Source: Streptomyces sp. NBC_00820 | GTDB taxonomy: Bacteria; Actinomycetota; Actinomycetes; Streptomycetales; Streptomycetaceae | Assembly: GCF_036347055.1 (NCBI RefSeq) | Contig: NZ_CP108882.1 | Coordinates: 2,307,001 to 2,371,000, forward strand | Length of the DNA stretch: 64,000 nucleotides | Direction of reading: 5' to 3' | The notes under the pieces: model-generated | Seen by the model: the letters and a program-made list of their open reading frames with translations, nothing else | The model's database searches: none | Told to the model about the DNA's origin: nothing | Shown: piece by piece, positions 53,945 through 63,403 of the stretch | Position numbering within the stretch: the first letter of the stretch is position 1 | How the letters are laid out: each line of letters begins with the position of its first letter | Translations under genes and position numbers: made by a program

Positions 53945-55129
53945 GTGACCACCGCCCAGACCCCGGAACTCGACGTACAGCCGTCGCCGTTGGCTCTGCT
54001 GCTCCTCGGCCGTGAGGCCGACCCGAAGAGCGAGCGGGGCGTCGAGTGCCCCGGAGACCTGCCGTCGCCGTCCGACCCGGACCTGGTCGCGCGCGCCCGC
54101 GCGGCCAAGGAAAAGCTCGGCGACAAGGTCTTCGTACTCGGCCACCACTACCAGCGCGACGAGGTCATCCAGTTCGCCGACGTCACGGGCGACTCCTTCA
54201 AGCTGGCCCGGGACGCGGCCGCACGCCCGGAGGCCGAGTACATCGTCTTCTGCGGTGTGCACTTCATGGCCGAGTCGGCGGACATCCTGACCTCCGACGA
54301 CCAGAAGGTCGTCCTGCCGGACCTGGCCGCCGGCTGCTCGATGGCCGACATGGCGACGGCCGAGCAGGTCGCCGAGTGCTGGGACGTGCTGACCGAGGCG
54401 GGGATCGCCGAGCAGGTCGTACCGGTCTCGTACATGAACTCCTCCGCCGACATCAAGGCCTTCACCGGCAAGCACGGCGGCACCATCTGCACCTCCTCCA
54501 ACGCCGAGCGGGCCCTCGAGTGGGCCTTCGAGCAGGGCGAGAAGGTGCTGTTCCTGCCCGACCAGCACCTCGGCCGCAACACCGCGGTGCGGGACATGGG
54601 CATGTCCCTGGAGGACTGCGTCCTCTACAACCCGCACAAGCCCAACGGCGGGCTGACGGTGGAGCAGCTGCGCGCCGCGAAGATGATCCTGTGGCGCGGC
54701 CACTGCTCGGTCCACGGCCGCTTCAGCCTGGACTCGGTCGACGACGTGCGGGAGCGCATCCCCGGCGTCAACGTCCTCGTCCACCCCGAGTGCCGGCACG
54801 AGGTCGTGGCCGCGGCGGACTACGTCGGCTCGACCGAGTACATCATCAAGGCGCTGGAGGCGGCCCCGGCCGGCTCCAAGTGGGCGATCGGCACGGAGCT
54901 GAACCTGGTCCGCCGCCTGGCGAACCGTTTCGCGCCCGAGGGCAAGGAGATCGTCTTCCTCGACAAGACGGTCTGCTTCTGCTCCACCATGAACCGCATC
55001 GACCTCCCCCACCTGGTCTGGACCCTGGAGTCGCTGGCCGAGGGCACCCTGGTCAACCGCATCCAGGTCGACCAGGAGACGGAGGCGTTCGCCAAGCTGG
55101 CGCTGGAGCGGATGCTGGCGCTGCCGTAG
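53945..55129 (+). CDS. nadA: quinolinate synthase
   Basis: A 394-residue enzyme that condenses iminoaspartate and dihydroxyacetone phosphate to quinolinate, the NAD precursor. Three cluster cysteines: in FCGVHFMAESAD near 99, HPECRHEV near 279, and KTVCFCSTM near 344. LGHHYQRDEVIQFADVTGDS near 62 is the substrate block. GTG at 53945 (GAAAGGG upstream) is preferred over 53936. nadB/nadC are not in the window. Confidence 0.96.
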   Translation: MTTAQTPELDVQPSPLALLLLGREADPKSERGVECPGDLPSPSDPDLVARARAAKEKLGDKVFVLGHHYQRDEVIQFADVTGDSFKLARDAAARPEAEYIVFCGVHFMAESADILTSDDQKVVLPDLAAGCSMADMATAEQVAECWDVLTEAGIAEQVVPVSYMNSSADIKAFTGKHGGTICTSSNAERALEWAFEQGEKVLFLPDQHLGRNTAVRDMGMSLEDCVLYNPHKPNGGLTVEQLRAAKMILWRGHCSVHGRFSLDSVDDVRERIPGVNVLVHPECRHEVVAAADYVGSTEYIIKALEAAPAGSKWAIGTELNLVRRLANRFAPEGKEIVFLDKTVCFCSTMNRIDLPHLVWTLESLAEGTLVNRIQVDQETEAFAKLALERMLALP

Positions 55130-55140
55130 CCGGCTCCGCA

Positions 55141-55191
55141 CATGACAGAGGCCCGCCTCCCCAGGACTTGGGGAGGCGGGCCTCTGTCATG
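55141..55191. terminator. bidirectional terminator between nadA and the RND exporter
   Basis: A 23-bp perfect stem (55141-55163 with 55169-55191) and a 5-nt loop, the longest hairpin in the window, between two convergent stops. Confidence 0.95.
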
Positions 55192-55200
55192 TGGTGCCGG

Positions 55201-58200
55201 TCAGACGCCCGCGGGCTCCAGCACCTCCGCCTCCGGAGCCGCCTTCTTCGCCGCCCGCTTCTTCGCCCGGCGCTCCTTGCGGAGCTCCAGCATCGCGTAG
55301 AGCGTGGGGACCAGGAGCAGGGTCAGCAGGGTCGACGAGATCAGACCGCCGATCACGACCACGGCCAGCGGCTGGGCGATGAAGCCGCCCTCGCCGGTGA
55401 CGCCCAGGGCCATCGGCAGCAGGGCGAAGATCGTCGCCAGGGCCGTCATGAGGATCGGGCGCAGCCGGTGACGGCCACCCTCCACCACGGCCTCGACGAC
55501 GCCGTGGCCCTGCGCGCGGTACTGGTTGATCAGGTCGATCAGCACGATCGCGTTGGTGACCACGATGCCGATCAGCATCAGCATGCCGATCATCGCCGGG
55601 ACGCCCATCGGGGTGCCCGTGACCACCAGGAGGCCGATGGCGCCGGTCGCCGCGAACGGGATGGACACCAGCAGGATCAGCGGCTGGACCAGCGAACGGA
55701 ACGTCGCGACCAGCAGCATGAAGACGATCGCGATGGCCGCCAGCATGGCCAGGCCCAGGTTCTTGAAGGCGTCGCTCTGGTCGGAGGAGACGCCGCCGAT
55801 CTGAGCGGTGGCACCGGCCGGGAGCTTCAGGGCCTTGATCTTCGCCTGCAGCTTGGTGCTGACCGCGCCGGTGTTCTCCCCGGTCGGCCGGGCCTTGATG
55901 GTCGCGGCGCGCTGTCCGTCGATACGGGTCATCGACACCGGCCCGTCCACCACCTTCACGGTGGCGACGTCGCCGAGCTTGACCGGGCCGAGGCGCAGGT
56001 TCTTCAGCTGGGCCAGGGTCGTGGCCGGCTTCGCCGACCGCACGACGACGTCGCGCTCGGTGTCGTCGAGGACCGCCTTGGCGACCGTCGTACCGCGTAC
56101 GGCCTGCGCGACCGCGGCGCCGAGCTTCTGGTCGTCGAACCCGGCCGCGGCCGCCTTGGCGTTCGCCCTGACCGAGATGCGCGGCACGCTCTGCGCGAGG
56201 TCGCTGCTGACGTCGGTGACGTCGCCGAGGCCGGCGACGGCCGAGCGGACCTGCTCGGAGGCGGTCTTCAGGGTCTTCGGGTCGGCCGACTTGACGGTGA
56301 CGCTGAGGTCCTGGTTGCCGAAGCCGTCACCGGCGGACACGGTGGTCGTGCCGATGCCGTCCAGCTTCTTCAGCCCGGCCTCCAGGTGCTTCTGCACGGA
56401 GTCGTACGACTTCGAGTCCTTCAGCATGACCTGGTAGGAGGCCTGGTTGGTGGAGGTGCCACCGCCGAAGGCGGCCATGAAGCCGGAGGAGCCGATGGTG
56501 ACCTGGTAGTCCTTGACGCCCTCGGTGCCGGCGAGCAGAAGCTCGACCTTGCGGGTCTGGGCGTCGGTCGCCGCGAGGCTGGTACCGGGCTTCAGCTGCT
56601 GCTTGACGGTGAGGACTTCCTGCTCGCCCTGGTCGAAGAAGTTCGTCTTGAGCAGCCCGCCCATGCCGAACGTGCCCAGCAGGACGACCACCGCGATCAG
56701 CACGCTGGTGAGGCGGCGGCGGGTGGCGAAGCGCAGGACGGGGACGTAGAGGCGCTGGAGGCGGCTGTTGGCCTCCTTCTCCTCGGCCCGGCGGCGGGCC
56801 TCGTCGGCGTCCTCGGGAGTGCCCTTCGGGGCGCGCAGGAACCAGTACGACAGCACCGGGACCACCGTCAGCGACACCACGAGCGAGGCGAGCAGGGCCG
56901 CCGTCACGGTGATGCTGAACGAGCCGAACAGGGCGCCCACCATGCCGCCGACCAGGCCGATCGGCAGGAAGACGGCGACGGTGGTGAGGGTCGAGGAGGT
57001 GACCGCGCCGGCCACCTCGCGCACGGCGCCCAGGATGGCCTCGCGGCGCTCCTCGCCGTAACCGAGGTGGCGCTTGATGTTCTCCAGAACCACGATCGAG
57101 TCGTCGACGACCCGGCCGATGGCGATGGTGAGCGCGCCGAGGGTGAGCATGTTCAGGGACAGGCCCCGGGTCCACAGCACGATCAGCGCGAGCACGACGG
57201 ACAGCGGGATGGACACCGCGGTGACCAGCGTGGAGCGGACCGAGGCCAGGAAGACCAGGATGATCAGGACCGCGAAGAGCAGGCCGAGCGCGCCCTCCGT
57301 GGTCAGACCCTTGATGGACTTCGAAACGGCCGGGCCCTGGTCGCTGACGACCGTGAGCTTCGCGCTCTCGCCGAGGTCCTTGCGCAGGCCCGGCAGCTTG
57401 TCCTTGACGGCGTCGGAGATGGAGACCGCGCTGCCGTCGTGGTCCATGGTGACCATGACGGCGAGGCTGGGCCGGCCGTCGGTGCGGGTGATGGAGTCGG
57501 CCGGGGCGGGCCGCTGCGCGACGGTGGCCACGGAGCCGAGGCGTACGGCCTTGTGGCCGCCCTGACCGATGACCGTCAGGTCCTGGATCTGCTTCAGCGA
57601 GGTGAAGCCGCCGCCGACCTGGACGGTGCGGTTGGCGCCGTTCTCGTCGAAGGAGCCGGCCGGGACGGTCGCGCCGCCGGCCTGGAGGGCCTGGCCGAGG
57701 GCGGCGGGGGTGAGGCCGGCCTTGGCGAGCTTGGCGTTGTCCGGGGTGACGGCGACCTGGACGTCGCGTACGCCCATGACCTGGACGCGGCCGACGCCGC
57801 TGATGTCCTTCAGGGACGGGACGACCGTCGTGTCGAGCTGGTCGGCGAGCGCCTGCTGGTCCTTGTCGGAGGTGGCGGCGAGCACCACGGCCGGCATGTC
57901 GTCCGTGGACCCGGAGACGACCTGCGGGTCGACGCCTTCGGGCAGCTGGCCGCGGACGCGGTTGACGGCCTGCTGGACGTCGGTGACCAGCCGCTTGGTG
58001 TCGTTGCCGTAGTCGAAGGACGCCATGATGACGGCGTTGCCCTCGCTCGCGGTGGAGGTGACGCCGCTGATGCCGTCGACGCCCTGGAGGTTGTTCTCGA
58101 TGGGCTCGACGACCTGCTTCTCGACGACGTCGGGCGAGGCGCCCTGGAAGGGCACGACGACCGAGACCACGGGCAGTTCGATGGTGGGCAGCAGCTGCTG

Positions 58201-58302
58201 CTTGATCTGGGGTATCGCGATCAGTCCGAAGACGAGCGCGATGAGGGACATCAGGCCTATGAGGGCCCGTTGCCCGAGGCTGAACCGGGACAGCCAGGAC
58301 AT
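55201..58302 (-). CDS. RND-family exporter (AcrB/SwrC-like)
   Basis: A 1033-residue transporter with the duplicated RND fold: 12 membrane helices in two sets of six, with large extracytoplasmic loops after helices 1 and 7. The proton-relay motif GRVVDDSIVVLENI (two Asp, near 390) is intact. No membrane-fusion or outer-membrane partner is nearby, as in the Gram-positive SwrC/YerP type. C-terminal Lys/Ala-rich tail. ATG at 58302 with AGAGAGA upstream. Substrate unknown; the two-component system downstream of its start may control it. Confidence 0.92.
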   Translation of the reverse strand: MSWLSRFSLGQRALIGLMSLIALVFGLIAIPQIKQQLLPTIELPVVSVVVPFQGASPDVVEKQVVEPIENNLQGVDGISGVTSTASEGNAVIMASFDYGNDTKRLVTDVQQAVNRVRGQLPEGVDPQVVSGSTDDMPAVVLAATSDKDQQALADQLDTTVVPSLKDISGVGRVQVMGVRDVQVAVTPDNAKLAKAGLTPAALGQALQAGGATVPAGSFDENGANRTVQVGGGFTSLKQIQDLTVIGQGGHKAVRLGSVATVAQRPAPADSITRTDGRPSLAVMVTMDHDGSAVSISDAVKDKLPGLRKDLGESAKLTVVSDQGPAVSKSIKGLTTEGALGLLFAVLIILVFLASVRSTLVTAVSIPLSVVLALIVLWTRGLSLNMLTLGALTIAIGRVVDDSIVVLENIKRHLGYGEERREAILGAVREVAGAVTSSTLTTVAVFLPIGLVGGMVGALFGSFSITVTAALLASLVVSLTVVPVLSYWFLRAPKGTPEDADEARRRAEEKEANSRLQRLYVPVLRFATRRRLTSVLIAVVVLLGTFGMGGLLKTNFFDQGEQEVLTVKQQLKPGTSLAATDAQTRKVELLLAGTEGVKDYQVTIGSSGFMAAFGGGTSTNQASYQVMLKDSKSYDSVQKHLEAGLKKLDGIGTTTVSAGDGFGNQDLSVTVKSADPKTLKTASEQVRSAVAGLGDVTDVSSDLAQSVPRISVRANAKAAAAGFDDQKLGAAVAQAVRGTTVAKAVLDDTERDVVVRSAKPATTLAQLKNLRLGPVKLGDVATVKVVDGPVSMTRIDGQRAATIKARPTGENTGAVSTKLQAKIKALKLPAGATAQIGGVSSDQSDAFKNLGLAMLAAIAIVFMLLVATFRSLVQPLILLVSIPFAATGAIGLLVVTGTPMGVPAMIGMLMLIGIVVTNAIVLIDLINQYRAQGHGVVEAVVEGGRHRLRPILMTALATIFALLPMALGVTGEGGFIAQPLAVVVIGGLISSTLLTLLLVPTLYAMLELRKERRAKKRAAKKAAPEAEVLEPAGV

Positions 58303-58465
58303 GGGTGTGGGATCTCTCTTCTTCTGTGAGCGGCAGAAGCTCGTAGGGACGCACTGGTGCGCGCCCACCCCACCACCCTGAGCCATCCCGGAGGACGATT
58401 CCGTAGGCTCCAGGTCCATTTCCGGACCGGCCGCCTACTCCCCCCGCAGTACGAGCGGGTGGAGG

Positions 58466-59149
58466 TCAGTCCATCCTCGGACGGACCAGCCCCGACTCGT
58501 AGGCGATGACGACCAGCTGGGCCCGGTCCCGGGCGCCGAGCTTGGCCATGGCACGGTTGACGTGCGTCTTCACCGTCAGCGGGCTGACCTCCAGGCGTTC
58601 GGCGATCTCGTCGTTGGACAGACCGGCCGCGACCTGGACGAGCACTTCGCGCTCGCGGGAGGTGAGCGCGTCCAGGTTACCGAAGCGCTCCGGGTCCGGT
58701 CCCGCGCCGTCGGCGCCGCCCTGGGCGAGGAAACGCGCGATCAGGCCCTTGGTGGCGGCCGGGGACAGCAGCGCCTCGCCGCCGGCGGCGAGGCGGATGG
58801 CGTTCAGCAGCTCCTCGGGCTCACTGCCCTTGCCGAGGAAGCCGGAGGCGCCGGCGCGCAGGGCCCGGACGACGTAGTCGTCCACCTCGAAGGTGGTCAG
58901 GATGACCACCCGGACCTGGGCGAGGGCGGGATCGGCGCTGATCAGGCGGGTGGCGGCGAGTCCGTCGGTGCCGGGCATCCGGATGTCCATGAGGACGACG
59001 TCGGCCTTCTCCTCCTTGGCCAGACGTACCGCCTCGGCTCCGTCGGAGGCCTCCCCCACCACGGCCATGTCGGGCTCGGACTCGACGAGCACCCGGAAGG
59101 CGCTGCGCAGCAGTGCCTGGTCGTCGGCGAGCAGGACACGGATGGTCAT
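58466..59149 (-). CDS. NarL/LuxR-family response regulator
   Basis: A 227-residue regulator: receiver domain 1-120 (LLADDQ, phospho-acceptor D in VVLMDIRMPGTDG, Lys-like GFLGKGSEP) and LuxR-type HTH at 160-220 (LTSREREVLVQVAAGLSNDEIAERLEVS). ATG overlaps the kinase stop by 4 nt. Lies 164 nt upstream of the RND exporter on the same strand, so direct control of that gene is likely. Confidence 0.95.
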   Translation of the reverse strand: MTIRVLLADDQALLRSAFRVLVESEPDMAVVGEASDGAEAVRLAKEEKADVVLMDIRMPGTDGLAATRLISADPALAQVRVVILTTFEVDDYVVRALRAGASGFLGKGSEPEELLNAIRLAAGGEALLSPAATKGLIARFLAQGGADGAGPDPERFGNLDALTSREREVLVQVAAGLSNDEIAERLEVSPLTVKTHVNRAMAKLGARDRAQLVVIAYESGLVRPRMD

Positions 59150-60384
59150 ACGGGCTCCCCCTGGGCCGTCGCCCCGGAGGACCGGGACTGGCGGGTCTGG
59201 AGGGGCAGGATCGCATGGACGCGGAAGCCGCCGCCGTAGCGGGGGCCGGTGGTCAGGGTGCCGCCGAGGGCGCTGACCCGCTCCCGCATGCCGAGCAGTC
59301 CGTGCCCGCCGCCGCGCGCGGGTACGGGGGCGGCGCCCGAGCCGTCGTCGAGCACGGTGACCTCGATGTCGCCGCCCACGCGTACGACGCTGACCTCGGC
59401 CTTCGCCTCGGAGCCAGCGTGCTTGCGCACGTTGGTCAGGGCCTCCTGGATGATCCGGTAGGCGGCCAGATCGACGGGTGAGGGCAGTTCGGTGTCCTGG
59501 TCGGCGCGGGCCACCTCGACGGGCAGTCCGGCGTTGCGGAAGGTGCCGGCGAGGTCGTCGAGGCGGCTGAGGCCAGTGGCCGGTTCGGTGGGCGCCTCGG
59601 GGTCGCCGGACTGGCGCAGCAGACCGACGGTGGCGCGGAGTTCGTCGAGCGCCGAACGGCTGGCCTCGCGGACGTGCGCGAGGGCCTCCTTGGCCTGGTC
59701 GGGCCGCTTGTCCATGACATGGGCGGCGACGCCGGCCTGCACGTTGACCAGGGCGATGTGGTGGGCGACGACGTCGTGCAGGTCGCGGGCGATGCGCAGG
59801 CGCTCCTCGGCGACCCGGCGGCGCGCCTCCTCCTCGCGGGTGCGCTCGGCGCGTTCGGCGCGCTCGCGGATGGCCCGGACGAAGGCGCGGCGGCTGCGGA
59901 CGGCGTCCCCGGCGGTGGCGCCGATGCCGGTCCAGGCCACGAGGACGAGGTTCTCCTGGGCGTACCAGGGCAGCGGTCCGCCGAGCATCGCGGCGGCCGT
60001 CAGCACGGCCATCGTGAGCAGGCCGATCCGCCAGGTGGTGGCGCGGTCGGTGGAGGAGGCGACCGTGAAGAGGGCGATCACGGCGGCCATCGCGACGGGG
60101 GCGCGCGGGTCACCGGTGACGCACTCGATCACGGAGAGGCCGCCGGTGACGGCGAGGACCGTCCTGGGGGCGCGCCGGCGCGGTACGAGCGCGGCGGCCG
60201 CGAGGACCATCAGCAGCAGGCTGAGCAGGGCCGGGGCGCGTTCGCCCCAGACCACTCCGTGCCGGCCGTGCGGTGCCGCGAAGGACCCGGCGATCATGCA
60301 CAGCAGCACCACCGCGGCGAGGGCCGCGTCCAGTGCGAGGGGGTGGGCCTTGAGGCGGCACCAGAGGCGTTCCAGAGTGCTCAC
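59146..60384 (-). CDS. sensor histidine kinase (HisKA_3)
   Basis: A 412-residue kinase with about five membrane helices in the first 165 residues and no large outer domain. Phospho-acceptor block AEERLRIARDLHDVVAHHIALV near 195, ATPase domain with NVRKHAG near 315, LDDGSGAAP near 340 and GGHGLLGMRERV near 355. Pairs with the coupled LuxR regulator. GTG at 60384 lies 6 nt after TACTGT: leaderless. Confidence 0.94.
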   Translation of the reverse strand: MSTLERLWCRLKAHPLALDAALAAVVLLCMIAGSFAAPHGRHGVVWGERAPALLSLLLMVLAAAALVPRRRAPRTVLAVTGGLSVIECVTGDPRAPVAMAAVIALFTVASSTDRATTWRIGLLTMAVLTAAAMLGGPLPWYAQENLVLVAWTGIGATAGDAVRSRRAFVRAIRERAERAERTREEEARRRVAEERLRIARDLHDVVAHHIALVNVQAGVAAHVMDKRPDQAKEALAHVREASRSALDELRATVGLLRQSGDPEAPTEPATGLSRLDDLAGTFRNAGLPVEVARADQDTELPSPVDLAAYRIIQEALTNVRKHAGSEAKAEVSVVRVGGDIEVTVLDDGSGAAPVPARGGGHGLLGMRERVSALGGTLTTGPRYGGGFRVHAILPLQTRQSRSSGATAQGEPV

Positions 60385-60477
60385 CCGGAAACAGTACGGG
60401 GGCGGGGCGGCGACCGGAATCGGCCGGGAGGCCCGTCCCCGGCCACCGGGCCCGACCCGGGACCGGCCCGCCCGGGT

Positions 60478-60756
60478 TCAGCCCGGGATCAGGCCGTCGT
60501 CGCTGAGCATCTCCCGGACCTCCGCCAGGGTGGCGTCCGAGGCCGGGAGGATCAGTTCCGAGGGTTCCAGCGCGTCGTCCGGCAGCGGGGTGCCGAGCCG
60601 GCGGACGGCGTCGAGGAGGCTGGTGAGGGTGCGGCCGAAGCCCTCCTCGTCACCGTTCTCCACCTCCGCCATCAGCTCGTCGTCCAGCTTGTTGAGCTCA
60701 CTGAAGTGGGAGTCGTCCAGCCTCACCTGGCCCTCCCCCATGATCCGTACGATCAC
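60478..60756 (-). CDS. PspA-associated protein PspAA
   Basis: A 92-residue acidic protein with the PspAA pattern (MIVRIMGEGQVRLDDSHFSELNKLDDEL). It follows pspA by 32 nt on the same strand, the usual actinobacterial pair. Probably modulates PspA; no enzyme motif. GTG start at 60756. Confidence 0.85.
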   Translation of the reverse strand: MIVRIMGEGQVRLDDSHFSELNKLDDELMAEVENGDEEGFGRTLTSLLDAVRRLGTPLPDDALEPSELILPASDATLAEVREMLSDDGLIPG

Positions 60757-60788
60757 GTCGGCCTCCTCGGCTCGGTCCCGGCGCCCGG

Positions 60789-61580
60789 CTACTGCTTGTC
60801 GAAGCGCGGGGTGTCCTGCGGCTGCTGCTGGGACCGATCCTGGCCGTTTCCGCCCTCGATCGCCTGCTGCGGGGCGCCTCCGGCCAGCTCGGCCTTCATG
60901 CGCTGCAGTTCCAGCTCTACATCCGTACCACCGGAGAGCCGGTCCAGCTCGGCCTGGATGTCGTCCTTGGCCATGCCGGACTGGTCGTCCAGGGCGCCGG
61001 AGGCGAGCAGCTCGTCGATGGCGCCGGCGCGGGCCTGGAGCTGGGCCGTCTTGTCCTCGGCCCGCTGGATGGCGAGGCCGACGTCGCCCATCTCCTCGGA
61101 GATGCCGGAGAAGGCCTCGCCGATGCGGGTCTGGGCCTGGGCGGCGGTGTAGGTGGCCTTGATGGTCTCCTTCTTCGTACGGAAGGCGTCCACCTTGGCC
61201 TGCAGGCGCTGGGCCGCGAGGGTGAGCTTCTCCTCCTCGCCCTGGAGGGTCGCGTGCTGCGTCTCCAGGTCCGTGACCTGCTGCTGGAGGGCGGCGCGGC
61301 GGGACAGTGCCTCGCGGGCCAGGTCCTCCCGGCCGAGCGCGAGCGCCTTGCGGCCCTGCTCCTCCAGCTTGCCGGACTGGCTCTGGAGCTGGTTGAGCTG
61401 CAGTTCGAGGCGCTTGCGGGAGGTCGCCACGTCGGCGACGCCGCGGCGCACCTTCTGCAGCAGCTCCAGTTGCTTCTGGTACGAGTAATCGAGGGTCTCG
61501 CGCGGGTCCTCGGCCCGATCCAGGGCCTTGTTCGCCTTCGCGCGGAAGATCATCCCCATACGCTTCATGACACCGCTCAT
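60789..61580 (-). CDS. pspA: phage-shock protein PspA / IM30
   Basis: A 263-residue coiled-coil protein (about 25-215 almost all helical) that binds stressed membranes. N-terminal MGMIFRAKANKALDRAEDP is the membrane helix, RRGVADVATSRKRLELQ near 45. C-terminal 35 residues are Gln/Gly-rich. The ATG at 61580 has a far ribosome site; an ATG at 61568 (MKRMGM) is an alternative. The 344-bp gap upstream holds a TACTGT box and no gene. Confidence 0.93.
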   Translation of the reverse strand: MSGVMKRMGMIFRAKANKALDRAEDPRETLDYSYQKQLELLQKVRRGVADVATSRKRLELQLNQLQSQSGKLEEQGRKALALGREDLAREALSRRAALQQQVTDLETQHATLQGEEEKLTLAAQRLQAKVDAFRTKKETIKATYTAAQAQTRIGEAFSGISEEMGDVGLAIQRAEDKTAQLQARAGAIDELLASGALDDQSGMAKDDIQAELDRLSGGTDVELELQRMKAELAGGAPQQAIEGGNGQDRSQQQPQDTPRFDKQ

Positions 61581-61924
61581 GGGCTTCGCGCGCCCCCTTC
61601 TGACGGACTCCAGCTCACAGATCCTGCGACAGAACCCACAGTACGGGCCCCGCCTCCATTACCGCACCGTTAGGGGAGTGATGCGCTCATCCCCAAGGAC
61701 GACTGCCGTCCTCGCAGCTCCGGCGTGAGGAGTAGGTGGCCCCCGGTATCGGGCCCTGGCGGGCCCCTCGGCGACCGCCGGGTGAAGCGCCGGCGACGTC
61801 CCTGTGTTCCTGCCTGTTGCCCCGCCTGTTGTTTCTGTCTGTGCCCCTACAGACGTCCGGTGTTGCCGGATCGTTCCCCGCCGGACTGGGGTCCATGCGG
61901 GTGAAGCCCGTACCCTTGGGTTTT

Positions 61925-62527
61925 GTGTTCCGAAGCCGTGCCAAGGATGAGAAGGCCCCCGCCGACAAGGCGCAGGTGACCGACTCCAATCAGCCCCGCG
62001 ACCCGCAGGCCCCCAAGGGCAGGCCCACGCCGAAGCGCAGTGAGGCCCAGTCCCAGCGCCGCAGTGTCGCCAACACCCCGACGTCCCGCAAGGACGCCGG
62101 CAAACGCCAGCGCGAGGAGCGCCGGCTGGCGATGGAGCGTCAGCGCCAGGCCCTGGCCAGCGGTGACGAGCGCTATCTGCCGGTCCGCGACAAGGGCCCG
62201 GTCCGCAAGTTCGCCCGTGACTGGATCGACTCGCGCCTCAACGTGGCGGAGTTCTTCCTGCCGATGGCCGCGGTGATCCTCGTGCTCACCGTGGTGAAGG
62301 TGCCCTCGATCCAGACCATCGCGCTGCTGCTGTGGCTCATCGTGATCGTGGGAATCGTGCTGGACTCGGTCTTCAGCGGTCTCCGTCTGAAGAAGAGGCT
62401 GGCCGAGCGCTTCCCCGGCCAGACCAAGAACACGCGGGGCGCGGTCGCCTACGCCCTGATGCGTTCCCTCCAGATGCGCCGGCTCCGGCTGCCGAAGCCG
62501 CAGGTCAAGCGCGGAGAGCGGCCCTGA
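61925..62527 (+). CDS. DUF3043 membrane protein
   Basis: A 200-residue protein with a long basic, charged N-terminus (KDEKAPADKAQ; RKDAGKRQREERRLAMERQRQ), then two membrane helices (about 115-165) and a basic tail. Matches the actinobacterial DUF3043 pattern. The GTG lies 8 nt after TACCCT, so probably leaderless; the frame to 61736 is unlikely. Function unknown. Its stop overlaps the methyltransferase start. Confidence 0.85.
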   Translation: MFRSRAKDEKAPADKAQVTDSNQPRDPQAPKGRPTPKRSEAQSQRRSVANTPTSRKDAGKRQREERRLAMERQRQALASGDERYLPVRDKGPVRKFARDWIDSRLNVAEFFLPMAAVILVLTVVKVPSIQTIALLLWLIVIVGIVLDSVFSGLRLKKRLAERFPGQTKNTRGAVAYALMRSLQMRRLRLPKPQVKRGERP

Positions 62528-63393
62528 GCGCAGACGCGATCACCGGGGGGACGGCCGCGGCCTGGCTGAACAAGCTGGGCAGGCTGCGTGATGTCGTACG
62601 CCGGGAACTGGTGTCCCGGCAGCTCGACGAGCAGATAGCCGGGCACTTCCCGGTCGGTCAGCGGCTGCGGGTGCTCGACGTGGGCATGGGCCAGGGCACG
62701 CAGGCCCTGCGGCTGGCCCGGCTCGGTCACCAGGTGACCGGGGTCGAGCGGGACGCCACGATGATCGAGGCCGCCCGGCAGGCCCTCGCCCGGGAGCCGG
62801 AGGGCATCCGCGAGCGGGTCCGGCTGGTGGAGGGCGATGGCCAGGACACCGGCGTGCACTTCCTGCCCGGCAGCTTCAACGTGGTGCTCTGCCACGGCGT
62901 ACTGATGTACGTGGAGGAGCCCGACCCGCTGGTGGCCGGGCTGGCCCGGATGCTCGCGCCGGGCGGCCTGCTGTCGCTGCTGGTGCGCAACGGCGACGGG
63001 CTCGCGATGCGGGCGGGGCTGTCCGGGGACTGGGCGGCCGCGCTGGCCGCGTTCGACTCCACCGCGTACCTCCCCCATGCCCGGACGGGCTCAGACGACT
63101 TGGACGACTCGGTCGACCCGGTCGACCCGGACGACCCGGACGGGGAGACCCCCGTCCGCCTCGGCCCGGACGTACGGGCCGACCGGCTCGCGACGCTCAC
63201 CGCCACGCTCGCCGGCATCGCCGCCCCGCTGCGCGCCTGGTACGGCGTACGGGTCTTCACCGACACGGCGGCGGACGACGCGGAGATCCCGGACGACCTG
63301 GAGACGCTGCTGGCGGTGGAGGAGCGGGCCGGGCGGACGGACCCGTACCGGGGAGTCGCGGCGCTGCTGCACCTGTGCGGCGTACGGGGCTGA
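62524..63393 (+). CDS. class-I SAM-dependent methyltransferase
   Basis: A 289-residue Rossmann-fold methyltransferase. SAM loop VLDVGMGQGTQALRLA near 55, acidic VERDATMIEAARQAL near 79, and the post-loop LCHGVLMYVEEPDP near 122. An Asp/Pro repeat (DSVDPVDPDDPDGE near 198) is a low-complexity insert. The only in-frame upstream start near the ribosome site GGAGAG is a CTG at 62524, overlapping the DUF3043 stop; the next GTG is 29 codons later, inside the fold. Substrate unknown. Confidence 0.85.
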   Translation: MSADAITGGTAAAWLNKLGRLRDVVRRELVSRQLDEQIAGHFPVGQRLRVLDVGMGQGTQALRLARLGHQVTGVERDATMIEAARQALAREPEGIRERVRLVEGDGQDTGVHFLPGSFNVVLCHGVLMYVEEPDPLVAGLARMLAPGGLLSLLVRNGDGLAMRAGLSGDWAAALAAFDSTAYLPHARTGSDDLDDSVDPVDPDDPDGETPVRLGPDVRADRLATLTATLAGIAAPLRAWYGVRVFTDTAADDAEIPDDLETLLAVEERAGRTDPYRGVAALLHLCGVRG

Positions 63394-63403
63394 GGCCCGC
63401 ACT

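Noticed and set aside
54046..58329. A 1427-codon open frame on the plus strand over nadA and the RND exporter
   Set aside because: Shadow of the two real genes on other frames; repetitive Arg/Gly/Asp sequence with no fold.
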